A program made the position numbers and the translations under genes. 64,000 bases of DNA from Symbiodinium natans. Lineage: Eukaryota; Sar; Dinophyceae; Suessiales; Symbiodiniaceae. Each line of letters starts with the position of its first letter. The stretch's first letter is position 1. The stretch is from contig CAJNDS010002109.1 in the NCBI GenBank assembly GCA_905221605.1, forward strand, positions 354,501-418,500, read 5' to 3'. Under the pieces are notes generated by a model. It searched no databases and was not told the DNA's origin. It was given only the letters and a program-made list of their open reading frames with translations. Below are positions 54,881 to 64,000 of the stretch, piece by piece.

Positions 54881-54971
54881 ATGTTCCCCTTATACTAACA
54901 GTCCTGAAAGGGGATTGTAGTAACCCCCTAGAATAATCCCTATCAAGGACTGTTAGTATAAGAGGGAACAT
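54881..54971. mobile_element. Short inverted-repeat unit, family D
   Basis: 91 bp with ~28-bp inverted arms: ATGTTCCCCTTATACTAACA + GTCCT on the left, AGGACTGTTAGTATAAGAGG + GAACAT on the right. Looks like a MITE or an RNA hairpin. No coding. Confidence 0.6.
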
Positions 54972-55697
54972 CCCAACGTTCAACCCCCAAGGCTATCCAC
55001 TCCCTTCATCCTCACATGGCGCTTGAGATCACGCCCTGCCCGAAGCCTTTAGCCACCAAACGGTTCACCTCATGGCCCCAAGCCTAAGTAATATAAGGGT
55101 CGGGACAATTACGAATAGTTTGCCCGGCCTTGTGGTCCCTATAGAGGCATACTATAATAAACACCCCAAAACCCTATTCTTGTTTTTGGTTTGTACAGAT
55201 GCATGTGTCTAAGGGCATATGTCTGTCAGTTTGCTTGTCTTAAGTTGAAGCTTCTCTAGTGCATGTTGGCCGTCGAAGGCAGGGATCAGGATCAACGCGG
55301 GACTCTTGGGTGCGCGTGCCTGCGCAGCATGTCCCTAAACCCTAAACCCTAAACCCTAAACCCTAAACCCTAAACCCTAAACCCTAAACCCTAAACCTAA
55401 GAACTCTATAAACGCTAAACCCTAAACCCAAGGCCCTTTCTCTTTTCGGGTGGGCTCAGGGTTTACGGCTCATGGGTTTATAGGTTTGATGGAGGGGTTA
55501 GGGCTTAGGGCAACCCGAAGCCCTAAACCCTAAACCCTTGGGGTTTCGGAGTAGCATGTAGGGTTTAGTGTGCCCTTTTGGGCTAAACCCTAAACCCTAA
55601 ACCCTAAACCCTAAAGCCTAAACCTTAAACCCCAAACCCCAAACCCTAAACCCTAAACCCTAAACCCTAAACCCCCCTTTTGGGCCAAACTCCGGAA

Positions 55698-55795
55698 GCC
55701 CAGGGGTGAGCTGCAGCTCGAGGATTCGGACATCGACTGGGCGATTGCTGCCAGTCTTGCCGAGCACGAGGAGGTTTCGGAGGGGTCCATAGCTA
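55698..55795 (+). CDS. Exon-like island with UIM-like motif
   Basis: After an AG acceptor (CCGGAAG) one frame reads GELQLEDSDIDWAIAASLAE then HEE. An acidic cluster followed by AxxxSLxEH resembles a ubiquitin-interacting motif (acidic-x-x-x-Ala-x-x-x-Ser). CCCTAAA lies upstream and TTTAGGG downstream. The right boundary is uncertain. Confidence 0.35.
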
Positions 55796-57327
55796 GGCTT
55801 TTAGGGTTTAGGGTCTAAGGGTTTAGGGTTTGGGGGTTTAGGGTTTAGGGGTTTAGGGGTTTGGAGGTTTGGGGGTTTAGGGGTTTGGGGGTTTGGGGGT
55901 TTGGGGGTTTAGGGTTTAGGGTTTGGGGGTTTCGGGTAAGAAACACGGGCCCTTTGTCTATGGCGCCTTGCCTCCTGTAAGGAGTTGGTTCTGAAGTACG
56001 GGCCCTGGGGTTGAAAAGGGTATATCGCGGGGAAAATAAGGGATCCCCGTTTGAGGGCCCCTACAGAAGGGCATGAAGCTACACTTAGGTTGGGTTCAGA
56101 GTGTTGGGTTTTTTGCGTTTTAGGGTTCAGGGTCTAGGGTCTTTTAGGGTTTTAGGGTCTTGGGTTGAGGGTTTCGAGGTTTTAGGGTTCTAGGGCTAGG
56201 GTTTTTAGGGCTTAGGGTTTTAGGGTTTTGGGTGTCTTTTTTTGGTGTTGGGGGGCGGTTGGGTTTTATGATTTAAGAGCTTTAGGCTTTCAGTTTTTCG
56301 GGGTTTTGGGGGTTTTAGGGTTTTAGGGACGTGGTGGCAAGCGACAAGAGATGCCTCGAAACCCATGGCCTGCGCTGCCCATCCTTGGTTGAGGCAGGCG
56401 TGGCACCGCTGAGCTTGATGGAGCAGGCTTGACAGAACTTCGCCCTTCGCCGTGAAATCCTGCGAAGATACAAGAAGATGATTGTTCTTCCGCAGGCCCT
56501 GCGAAGGGATGTTGCTGAGTTTGAAGAGCCAACATCCAAAACGCCGCCTGGCTTTCATCGAACACTGAGGCAGTTATTTCCTGACAGAGCTTGTGTGTGT
56601 CCCCCCCTAAAGCCTAAACCCTACACCCTAAACCCTAAACCCGGATGCAGATGCTGCAGACTGGGATTGCATTCGCGTATGCAGCTGCTGGATCTTGGCA
56701 CGAGTAGTGAGACTCTGGAAGTCTGCCCCCTCTGTGGCGAAGTCGAGATCGACGTAGCCGACCCGCCAAGCAAGGCCTGGGAATGACGCGCCACCCACTG
56801 GTGCCCCTTCCCTGGCTCCCAAATGGGGTCAACAAGGGTAGGAACAAGGGTAGGAGGGCTAGAAGTGAAACTATTGAAGCTGTAGAAGCTATTTCGGGTG
56901 TTAGGGTTTCGGGTCTAGGGTTTAAAGGGATGTAGACTCTATGTATGCCCTAAAAGCCCCAATTCCGTGATCCATATCCCTTCGTGACCCGATTGTTGAA
57001 GGAAGGAATGGGATAGTCTAAGCCCTAAACTCTATAACCTCAAACCCTAAACCCTTAAACTCTTTGTCCCGAAGCTCTAGAACTCTAATCTCAAGCCCTC
57101 AACCCCAAATCTATAACCCTAAACCCTAGATTGAACTCTATATCCATAACCCTAAACACGAATCCAAAACTCGATGGCGTAAACTCCAGAACAGTACACC
57201 CGCCTTTTCCAAAACCCCAAACCCTTCAAGCCTTATCAGCCCTAAGCCCCAAGCCCTAAGCCCTAAGCCCTAAACCCTAAACCCTAAACCCTAAACCCTA
57301 AACCCTAAACCCTAAACCTCCAAGCAG

Positions 57328-57417
57328 GGAGCGCTGCCGGAGGAGGTGGAGGAGGTGGTCGAGCTGGGAGGGTGCCTCGCTCGCCCTGGAGCCCTCAAGA
57401 CTCCGGTCGCGGAAAAT
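57328..57417 (+). CDS. Exon-like island (unknown protein)
   Basis: 90 bp after CTCCAAGCAG and before a GTAGGC donor. An open frame reads ALPEEVEEVVELGGCLARPG. CCCTAAA block upstream. No family recognised. Confidence 0.3.
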
Positions 57418-57669
57418 GTAGGCATTTACTAGGACGCAGAGTAGGTTAGTAACTTAAGTGCATGCTATAGATATGATCTCAACTCTAACTCGGAGCCAGG
57501 GTTGGCAAGTGTATACTATAGATATGATTTCAACAATAACTTAGACCATTACTGCATTGGTTTAGGGGTTGGGCTCCCCAAAAAGCCCTTTAAACCGGGC
57601 CAGTTCATGGATTGGGGGAATATGGAGACTTGGAGCGCAGTGGTGCCTTTTGACCATTTGTTTTTTGCA

Positions 57670-57743
57670 GTTTTTGAGTTCCCTGATAAAGCAACCAACC
57701 CAAGAACGGGTGCCCTTGTTTTGAAATCGTTTCTGGGCTACCA
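57670..57743. mobile_element. MITE-like unit, family A, copy 2 (decayed)
   Basis: Retains AGTTCCCTGATAAAGCAACC, AACCCAAGAACGGGTGCCCTTG and the right end TTCTGGGCTACCA of family A; the left end is lost. Confidence 0.45.
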
Positions 57744-58586
57744 GGAAGATCTAAGACCCAGAGTAGGCCCTTATTCCCATTTTTAGGGTTTGGTTACCTT
57801 ACAAGCCCCTTCAGACCAAAAAGGGACCCTTTCCTTCCTAGGTTACTCTTGGGTTTAGAAGATTTAAGGATTACGGATTTTAGGGTTTAAAGATTTAGGG
57901 TTTTAGGCTGTTTAGCGGATGAAACTTCAGGACTCGGACCTAAGCAAGACTGTAGTTGTTGAAATATTTGCATGAAATTTGGCTGCGAAGATCGGGTTTA
58001 GGGTGTAGGGTTTTGTGCGACAAGCACTCAAATTGGGGTTCAAGCATGGTAAGCCTGTGCTTATACTGACCCCCAAAACCCCAACAGCCTAAATATCCTT
58101 AGTCCCCAAATCCCTAAACCCTCAAACCCCACCACCACCCCAAGCCTTACATCCAAAGACTCAGCCCAAATGTCCGAAGAAAGGCTTGTGGCGAGCGAAG
58201 AGGCTCAGTTGCGCTGGGCTCCTCCGGCCTATCTTTAATGAGGGTCTCAGGGTTTAAGGTAAGCCCTAAACTCGAAACCCGAAACCCTAAACAGGCTTCA
58301 GGGTGTTTTGGGTCGTCAGGACTTGGGGGTCGAAGGTTGAAAGGCCTTCAGGGGAAAGGGCTTCAGAGAGTTCAGGGCTTAGTGATCTTTGTGGTGTTCA
58401 ATGGGTTTCAGGCTTTGTGGTTGGGGACTGAAGGAGGCGTTTCAGGTTTCGGGTATAGGGTGTAGAGGCTAAACCCTAAGCCCGAAGCCCTAAACCCTAA
58501 ACCCTAAACCCTAAACCCTAAACCCTAAACCCTAAACCCTAAACCCTAAACCCTAAACCCTAAACCCTAAACCCTAAACCCTAAAC

Positions 58587-58690
58587 CTTGAGGATTTCGG
58601 TGCCCAAGCACTGCCATGGGGTCATGGCGGCCAGCAGCACGTGCAGAGCACCATGGGCGTCATCCACACCATCGTAGGCAAACTTGAAGC
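58587..58690 (-). CDS. Exon-like island, minus strand
   Basis: 104 bp on the minus strand between an AAAG acceptor and CTCAAG followed by donor GTTTAGGG. One frame is open: FKFAYDGVDDAHGALHVLLA and on to GTEIL. Here the intron would begin with the telomere-type repeat itself. No family recognised. Confidence 0.35.
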
Positions 58691-58875
58691 CTTTAGTCCC
58701 TAAACCCTAAACCCTAAACCCTAAACCCTAAACCCTAAACCCTAAACCCAAAAAACCTCCCCCCTAAGCCCTATACCCTCAACCCTGAGCCCGAAACCCG
58801 AAAAATTCTAAACCCAGAAGGCAGCTGCGCACCCATCTGCAACAGTCCACATGCCTCAGCCAGAGCAGTAACTGC

Positions 58876-58986
58876 CTTGGTAGCCCAGTGGTACCCGTTT
58901 CCCTTTTTTGGGTTCAAGGTTCCCTTATAAAGTAACCAACCCAAAAAGGGGTGCCCTTATTGCAATATGGTTACTGGGCTACTAAG
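58876..58986. mobile_element. MITE-like unit, family A, copy 3
   Basis: 111 bp: CTTGGTAGCCCAGTGGTACC ... GGTTACTGGGCTACTAAG, inverted ends of ~18 bp. Flanked by CTGC on both sides (58872-58875 and 58987-58990), a likely 4-bp target duplication. Confidence 0.65.
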
Positions 58987-60313
58987 CTGCAGAACCTAAA
59001 CCTATAGCTAGACACCCCTTAAACCCTAACCTCACATCCGTACAAGCATTCAGAACTCCCTTGAGGTTTGGGTTTAGGGGTTGAAGGTTTAGTGTTTATG
59101 GTTCAGGGTTTAGTGTTTATGGTTTAGGGTTTAGGGGTTGAGGGTTGGCTTAAGAGCTCAGGGCATGGCGTTCCTTTTTTCCTGCTGTTTACCTTAGGCC
59201 CTGCACTCTATAAACCCTAAACCCTACGCCCTAATGGAGTTTGACCTCGAGGGCCCTCATAGGCAAGAAAAAGTCCGCAAACCACGATTTCCTGGGGCCC
59301 AGCCCCGGGTCCTACTGATCGCCCTTGATTGTGAAGGCTGCGGTCTCCGGTTGCCTTATGAACCGGTAACCCTGGCTTCTTCCAACCCTAGACCCAAAAC
59401 CCAAAACCCTAAACCCTAAGCCCTATATCCCTAAACCCTAAACCCTAAACCCTAAACCCTAATTAAGCCCTAAACCCTAAACCCTAAACCCTAAACCCTA
59501 AACCCCCTTTCATTCCTAGGCGACTCCTGTGCCCAGTCTCAGGCCCTGGAGGCGAGCCTCCGGCAACCCCAGCCGGCGATCCAAGCCTGAGGTTCACAGC
59601 TTTTTTCTTCAGGGCATCCAGCCTTTCGGGTGTTTTTTGTTGTTTTTAGGGGGGGTTTAGGGTTTAGGGTTTAGGGTTTAGGGTCTAGGGTTTAGGGTTT
59701 AGGGTTTAGGGTTGAGGATTTAGGGTTTAGGGTTTAGGGTTAGGATTCCGTGTTTTTATAATACGGGGAGCTTTAATAAGGTTTGTAGCGCTATTAGGGG
59801 AGAAAGCGTTTGGGGTTTTCTAGGGTTCAGGGCATCATGTTGACTGGGTTGGAGGTTTGAGGTCTTCAGGCTTTCCATTTAAGATTTTCAGGGTTTTTAG
59901 GTCTGTTGGGTTTAGGGTTTAGGGTTTGGGGTTTAGGGTTTAGGGTTGAGGGTTTGGGGCTTAGGGTTTAGGGTTTAGGGTTTAGGGGGTTTAGCATTTT
60001 GCCAGTAGAGCATCTAGCTTGTAGAATGTGGCCAGGCTGACCTGGCCGTGCTGCGCGCAAGAGTGAGAAGAAAAGCGTGCTCGAATCTTGGTGCTGAGTC
60101 CACGAAGTCAGCGCTTTTGTGCATATCCAAGGTACACTTTCGTGATTTCTGCCCTGGCATTCGCCTCTTGGCCCAAACCCTAAACACAAAAACCTACAAT
60201 CCCTGAACCCTAATTCCGAAACCCTGATTAAACCCCAAAACCGGGTCTAGGGCTAAATAGCTTCGATTCCTTGTGAGACCCTAAACCCTAAACCCTGAAC
60301 CCTAAACCCTGAG

Positions 60314-60402
60314 GTTGTTTTCCGATCACCCGGCCGCGGGCTGCTCACGGGCTACTCGCCGCTCGTGGTGATCTTGGCCCCTCAGACGCAGACCCCCTCC
60401 AG
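60314..60402 (+). CDS. Exon-like island (unknown protein)
   Basis: 89 bp after CCCTGAG and before a GA donor (CTCCAG|GACCC). Open frame GLLTGYSPLVVILAPQTQTP. No family recognised. Confidence 0.3.
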
Positions 60403-60807
60403 GACCCTAAACCATCCCAAGCCCTAAACCCTAAACATAGCCAGAAGCCCCAACTAAACGCTTTGCCCTAAACCCTAAACCCTAAACCAAAAACCCTAAA
60501 CCCTAAACCCTAACAACTGCCGGCAGAAGCCCTAAACCTTTTGCCTTTGCTTTTCTTTCGGGGTCTTGGCGTCCTTGATCAACAACCTCAGCCGCAAGAG
60601 CACACCAAGCCCAGAACGTCAAAGCCTCCGGGTTTAGGGTTTAGGGTGTAGGGTGTAGGGTTTAGGGTTTAGGGTTTAGGGACAATATGGAGGGAATGGA
60701 GGTTTTCCTGGGAGAATCAAGAAAACGGACAAAATGACATAAACAAAAAGCAACAACTCCACCCAGTTCAAATCTAGCTCAACACTGCAAGAGCGCTCAC
60801 GAGAAGG

Positions 60808-60897
60808 AGACAGAGAGAGAGAGAGGGAGAGAGAGAGAGAGAGAGAGAGAAAGATAGAGAGAGAGAGAGAGAGTAAGAGAGAGAGAGAGAGAGAGAA
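60808..60897. repeat. (GA)n microsatellite
   Basis: About 90 bp of nearly pure GA dinucleotides with a few interruptions. Minus-strand frames rich in Leu/Ser here are artefacts. Confidence 0.95.
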
Positions 60898-61030
60898 TCC
60901 AAAACACAACCCAAATTCCCCAAACCCCAGGCCCGGAACCCTAACCCTAACCGCCCCCCAAACCCCCCCCCCCCCCAACCCCCCCCCCCCCCCAACCCCC
61001 CCCCCCCCCAACCCCCCCCCCCCCTTGCAG

Positions 61031-61110
61031 CGCTAAGGTCATTTACGACAGCGTTTTCGGCTCCGTGCCCGGCCTAGACACTGGAAAACTGAAGGATTTC
61101 GAGTGGTCAG
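61031..61110 (+). CDS. Exon-like island (unknown protein)
   Basis: 80 bp after CCCCTTGCAG. The open frame AKVIYDSVFGSVPGLDTGKL followed by KDFEWS has ordinary protein-like composition. The donor would be GG (TCAG|GGGTTT). No family recognised. Confidence 0.4.
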
Positions 61111-61929
61111 GGGTTTAAGGTTTAGCGTTTAGGGGTTAGGGATTGAGTTTGGGTTGGGGTTTGGGCCTAGGGTCTAGGTCTAGGTAATGGTCTGCAGGCT
61201 TATAGGGTTTAGGGATGTTTGGGGTGTAAGTAGGCTTTCAGGGCGTTTTGTTGCGAAGTTTCGGGCTCATTCAGTCCAAGGCCTGCAATCAAAGGGTTTA
61301 ACCCTGCTTATAGTACCCTAAACCGCCTAAACCGCCTAAACCCTAAACCCTAAACCCTAAACCCTAAACCCTAAACCCTAAACCCTAAACCGGGCATATA
61401 GGGGTTATGATGCAACGGCATGTGGACCGCAATGCCGAAGCCCTGCTTGAATATTCGCAAGGGCTCTTCGATCTAGGATCAAGTTTAGGGTTGAAGGGTT
61501 TGGGGTTTAGGGTTCAGGGTTTAGGGTTTAGGGTATAGGGTTCAGGGTGACGTTCCGAAATGTCGCTGGTGTGTGCAGCGGTTTTGTGCTTTCTGCGCAG
61601 CTGCGAGACACATCGTGGTCTAGGAAGCTTTCCCGCTACCAGAATCTGTGCACGATGTCCACATGCCAGACATGTTGGTGGTTGAACTCTTCCCTAAACC
61701 TTAGGCCCTAGACCCTAAACCCTACTTGAACCTTCCTAAACAACCCTTAATCCCAAATCCTAGTCGACATCAAGACTCCCTTGAGACCAACACAACTTCT
61801 CGCAGCCCTTGCCATTTCGAGGCCCTCGCCTCCGTCCCGAAGGGGGGAAACCTGGCGAAAGTCATCGGCGCCAGCGGATCCGTGTTGCGGCCGCCCCAGG
61901 GATGTAGGGTCTCGGGCATATCAAGGGAC

Positions 61930-62070
61930 TAAAGGAGGGACCCTAAGAAGGAACCTCAGGAGTTATTCATGGGTTTTTAGGGGCTACTTATAGTTATTTA
62001 AGAACTATATAAGGTTTTTATAGGGGTTTTATAGGAATAAGATTAAGGGTCCTTTTAGGGGTCCCTCCTT
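61930..62070. mobile_element. MITE-like inverted-repeat unit, family B, copy 2
   Basis: AAAGGAGGGACCCTAAGAAG at the left and CCTTTTAGGGGTCCCTCCTT at the right are near reverse complements. Same family as 1739-1865, interior unrelated. Confidence 0.5.
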
Positions 62071-62749
62071 ATACCTCTACCCAAGGTGTAGACTGCTCCT
62101 AACCCTAAGGGTCCACGTACCTTGTTGCTTTTTCTGTTTGGCCTTTACAAAGCTCCTAATATAGAAGCTTCAGTGCCATGTTGGTACTTGAGTGAGGGTA
62201 ACGCTACGCAAACCCTAAGCGACAAACCCTAAACCCTACCTTGACAGAACCCCAGAACCATCTGCTTCTGTTACTCGTCCCGCTTTTCCCGAGAGAGATC
62301 GTCCGTTTTTGTTTTGGGCTTTGCGGTTCTAGGTTGCCGGGGCGTTGGGTTCACTTCGCTCTCAAAGCCTCACAACGCACGTTTATTGCAGCTTTGGCCC
62401 CACAAGAAGGTGACCAAACACAGTTTTTGGGCCACGCAAGTCCTTGTATAAGTAGAGCCCACTAGACCGCGCCATATAGACCGTGATTCGGAATGAAACC
62501 CAAAACCTAAGCCCGAAACCCCAAAACCCTACTCGCTCCTGGCCGGCCGCGGGATGCCAACCCCTAAGTGCTCGACACAAGGAACTTAGCTCAAGTTGCC
62601 AGAATAAGGAAACCCCTAACCCTAAACCCTAAACCCTAAACCCTAAACCCTAAACCCTAAACCCTAAACCTAAACCCCGGTATTGGGTCTATAAGATTAG
62701 GGCCGAGCTTGTGGCTGCTTGCGCCAGCTTTCCTTGCCAGACCTCTGCC

Positions 62750-64000
62750 ATGCTCTCTGTTTGGAGCATCTCCGGGCACAGGGCGGCCGCGATACCCGTG
62801 GCTATATCCCCCTTTGGGAATATTTTTGTTTTATACGTTTGTTTACATAAAACACCCAAGAGGACATTTTTAAAGGAATTGCTTTTTTTAAATGTTTGTT
62901 TATATATAACCCAAGAGAGGATGTTTAAACAAAATGTATTCTTTATGAAGGTTCTAAAATAAGGGGAGTATAGGTAGGGGAGCTGAGCGACGTCGCGGCC
63001 CTGAAGCGCCAACTTCGCCAGAATCTGGGTTGAGCTTCAAGGATCATTTAACGATTTCCCTTCCTTCCTTATAAAGGGAACCTATTCATAAATAGCTTTC
63101 AAAAGGTTTAAAGCACTTCTTTCCTCATGACTTTTAAGGGAACCTATTCTTAAATAATCTTCAAAAGGTTTATAAAGCACAGCTCAGGAATCTGGGGGTG
63201 CCAGTGAACTTTCAGGAGCTCCTCCATGATGGCCGGAGACTCCCTGATGATGAAGAGATAGCTGAGCCTTGGTAGCCCAGTGGTACCCTTTACCTTTCTT
63301 TGTTTTTGCTCTGGGTTCCCTTATATAATGTAGCCAACCATTATAACCAAAAAAAGGGTGCCCTTATTATGATATTGTTACTGGGCTACCAAGGAGCCCA
63401 TGGATCTGCAGTTGGTCGTATCCTCGACGTTCTGCAGCGCCGAGCTTGCATCGGAGTGCTCCGAGGCCGTCAAGAACGGCGAGGTTGAGATCGTGGATTG
63501 GCTGCTGGGAAGGCTGGGCGCGGGTGAGGTGAAATCCTTGCTGAGCTCGATACAGGACCAGTCAAGCCTCATTCTCGCCTCTACCCAGGGGCGCGTCGAC
63601 CTGGTGCGATTGCTGCTGCAATTTGGGGTGGCCAAAGATTTGCCGGACCTCCAGGGCAACACTGCTCTGGTTCATGCATCTGCCTCTGGTCACGCTGGCG
63701 TGGTGCGCTTGCTGCTGGAAGTCCGCGCAGAAACGGACTCCACACACATGACACACAAGTCTGGCAAGACCGCTCTCATTCATGCATCTGCCGAAGGTCA
63801 TGTCAAGGTGACTCGCTTGCTGCTGGAAGCTGGCGCGGCCAAAGACTTGAGGGATTTTCAGGGCCAGGCGGCCCTTACTCACGCATGTATTCGCGGCCAT
63901 GCTCAGGTGGTGCAGCTGCTGTTGCAAGCCACTGCGGCCACAGACTTGACCGACAAGTTCGGCAGAACAGCTCTATGTTATGCATCAGCGGAGGGCCACG
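62750..64000 (+). CDS. Ubiquitin-like plus ankyrin-repeat protein, 5' four exons (runs off window)
   Basis: Four exons read as one protein. Exon 1 (62750 to about 62816): ATG, MLSVWSISGHRAAAIPV. Exon 2 (about 62978-63020): ELSDVAALKRQLRQ. Exon 3 (63188-63263): NLGVPVNFQELLHDGRRLPD and DEEIA. Exon 4 (63394 onward): EPMDLQLVV, a short linker, then ankyrin repeats (GHAGVVRLLLE, GHVKVTRLLLEAGA, GHAQVVQLLLQ, with TALxHASAxGH) to the window edge. The first part is a ubiquitin-like fold (LLHDG...L.DD...PMDLQLV), a combination with ankyrin repeats that I recall as common in Symbiodinium. Introns 2 and 3 have GA-AG boundaries and direct repeats; the intron 1 boundary is uncertain by 1-2 bases (donor GG if the acceptor is AG at 62977). 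Role: protein-protein interaction; target unknown. Rejecting introns would leave stop codons between the pieces. Confidence 0.75.
63021..63187 (+). other. Intron 2 of the ubiquitin-like/ankyrin gene, introner-like
   Basis: 167 bp, begins GAATCTGGG and is followed by exon 3 starting GAATCTGGG: a 9-bp direct repeat at the boundaries. Inside it has short inverted ends (TTGAGCT ... AGCTCAG) and a ~42-bp direct repeat (63077-63117 and 63138-63182, AAGGGAACCTATTC). Removing it gives an in-frame join RQ-NLGVPV. Confidence 0.65.
63264..63393 (+). mobile_element. Intron 3 = MITE-like unit, family A, copy 4 (introner)
   Basis: 130 bp. GAGCC at its start and GAGCC right after its end (63394-63398) form a 5-bp direct repeat. 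Between them is a family A unit with inverted ends TTGGTAGCCCAGTGGTACCC and TTACTGGGCTACCAAG. Splicing GCT|GAGCC...CCAAG|GAGCCC keeps the frame (EEIA-EPMDLQLV). The donor GA is a known dinoflagellate alternative to GT. Confidence 0.75.

Larger units (their letters stand above)
53382..56300. repeat. Host right flank, repeat-rich with exon-like islands
   Basis: CCCTAAA blocks (53471-53526, 54215-54270, 54496-54655, 55334-55400, 55590-55670) and TTTAGGG blocks (55797-55925), poly-G (53996-54013), and a tandem duplication of ~75 bp at 53523-53660 whose second copy runs into an exon-like island (open peptide EPEGEDVAEEGEALGVEARE). Other islands are listed separately. No complete gene is seen. Confidence 0.6.
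56301..62749. repeat. Host right flank, continued
   Basis: Mixed unique sequence and telomere-type blocks (57264-57318 CCCTAAA, 58475-58585 CCCTAAA, 59654-59740 TTTAGGG, 61333-61390 CCCTAAA, 62610-62670 CCCTAAA), a (GA)n microsatellite at 60808-60897 and a poly-C/A tract at 60955-61023. About 56330-56580 and 60000-60170 hold unique GC-rich sequence that may be exons, but no frame is convincing on either strand. The frame at 57502-57786 overlaps a decayed MITE and is not called. Confidence 0.5.

Noticed and set aside
57502-57786. 94-codon plus-strand frame
   Set aside because: It overlaps the decayed MITE family A copy at 57670-57743 and lacks protein-like conservation cues.
63378-63927. Minus-strand frames at the right edge
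   Set aside because: They are antisense to the ankyrin exon, whose + strand repeats are clear.

Overview
The window looks like nuclear DNA of a dinoflagellate, most likely a Symbiodiniaceae alga, carrying a decayed Polinton-like virus (PLV/Maverick-type). Host evidence: plant-type telomere repeats (TTTAGGG / CCCTAAA) scattered in both orientations; small GC-rich exon-like islands between them with AG acceptors and GT, GC, GA or GG donors; a PPR protein gene; and, at the right edge, a multi-exon ubiquitin-like plus ankyrin-repeat gene of a type I associate with Symbiodinium. Taxonomy rests on recall of such genomes, not on a search.

Layout. 1-11388 is host DNA: repeat-rich introns or intergenic DNA, a PPR gene (5945-6970), three MITE-like inverted-repeat units, an AT-rich island and a perfect 91-nt palindrome. 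11389-23067 is the left end of the PLV (terminal inverted repeat, zinc-finger gene, protein-primed DNA polymerase B) running into an ~850-bp tandem satellite array that stops at a 100-N scaffold gap (23068-23167). From 23168 the sequence restarts at the equivalent of 8692 and repeats the same host flank, PLV left end, polymerase and array (to 36854) before continuing into the rest of the PLV (36855-53381). I read this as two haplotypes or overlapping contigs joined head to tail, so the real element is probably single: about 22 kb of viral DNA with a >5-kb satellite array inside the last codons of its polymerase gene. 53382-64000 is the other host flank.

The PLV. It has ~735-bp terminal inverted repeats and encodes pPolB, a genome-packaging ATPase, major capsid protein, a penton-like minor capsid protein, a fiber with a peptidase-S74 chaperone end, a class-3-lipase-like protein, a GIY-YIG nuclease, an rve (DDE) integrase, a DUF5754-like protein and about a dozen small unknowns. 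Replication and integration genes sit near the ends, morphogenesis genes in the middle. Five genes share an upstream box (ACTTAAAGA...ACGCC), a candidate early promoter. Many others start directly after AT-rich palindromic stretches ending in TAATAATG-like sequence. Polymerase, integrase, capsid, fiber and three other genes carry frameshifts or stops, so this copy is a fossil, although ATPase, penton, lipase and nuclease genes are open.

The two most interesting systems are (1) a TA-flanked satellite array with imperfect terminal inverted repeats, sitting in the polymerase gene, and (2) MITE-like introns ('introners') in the ubiquitin-like/ankyrin gene, with direct repeats at the splice boundaries and GA-AG ends. 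Telomere-like repeats arranged as inverted ends of other introns may be a third, related, phenomenon.
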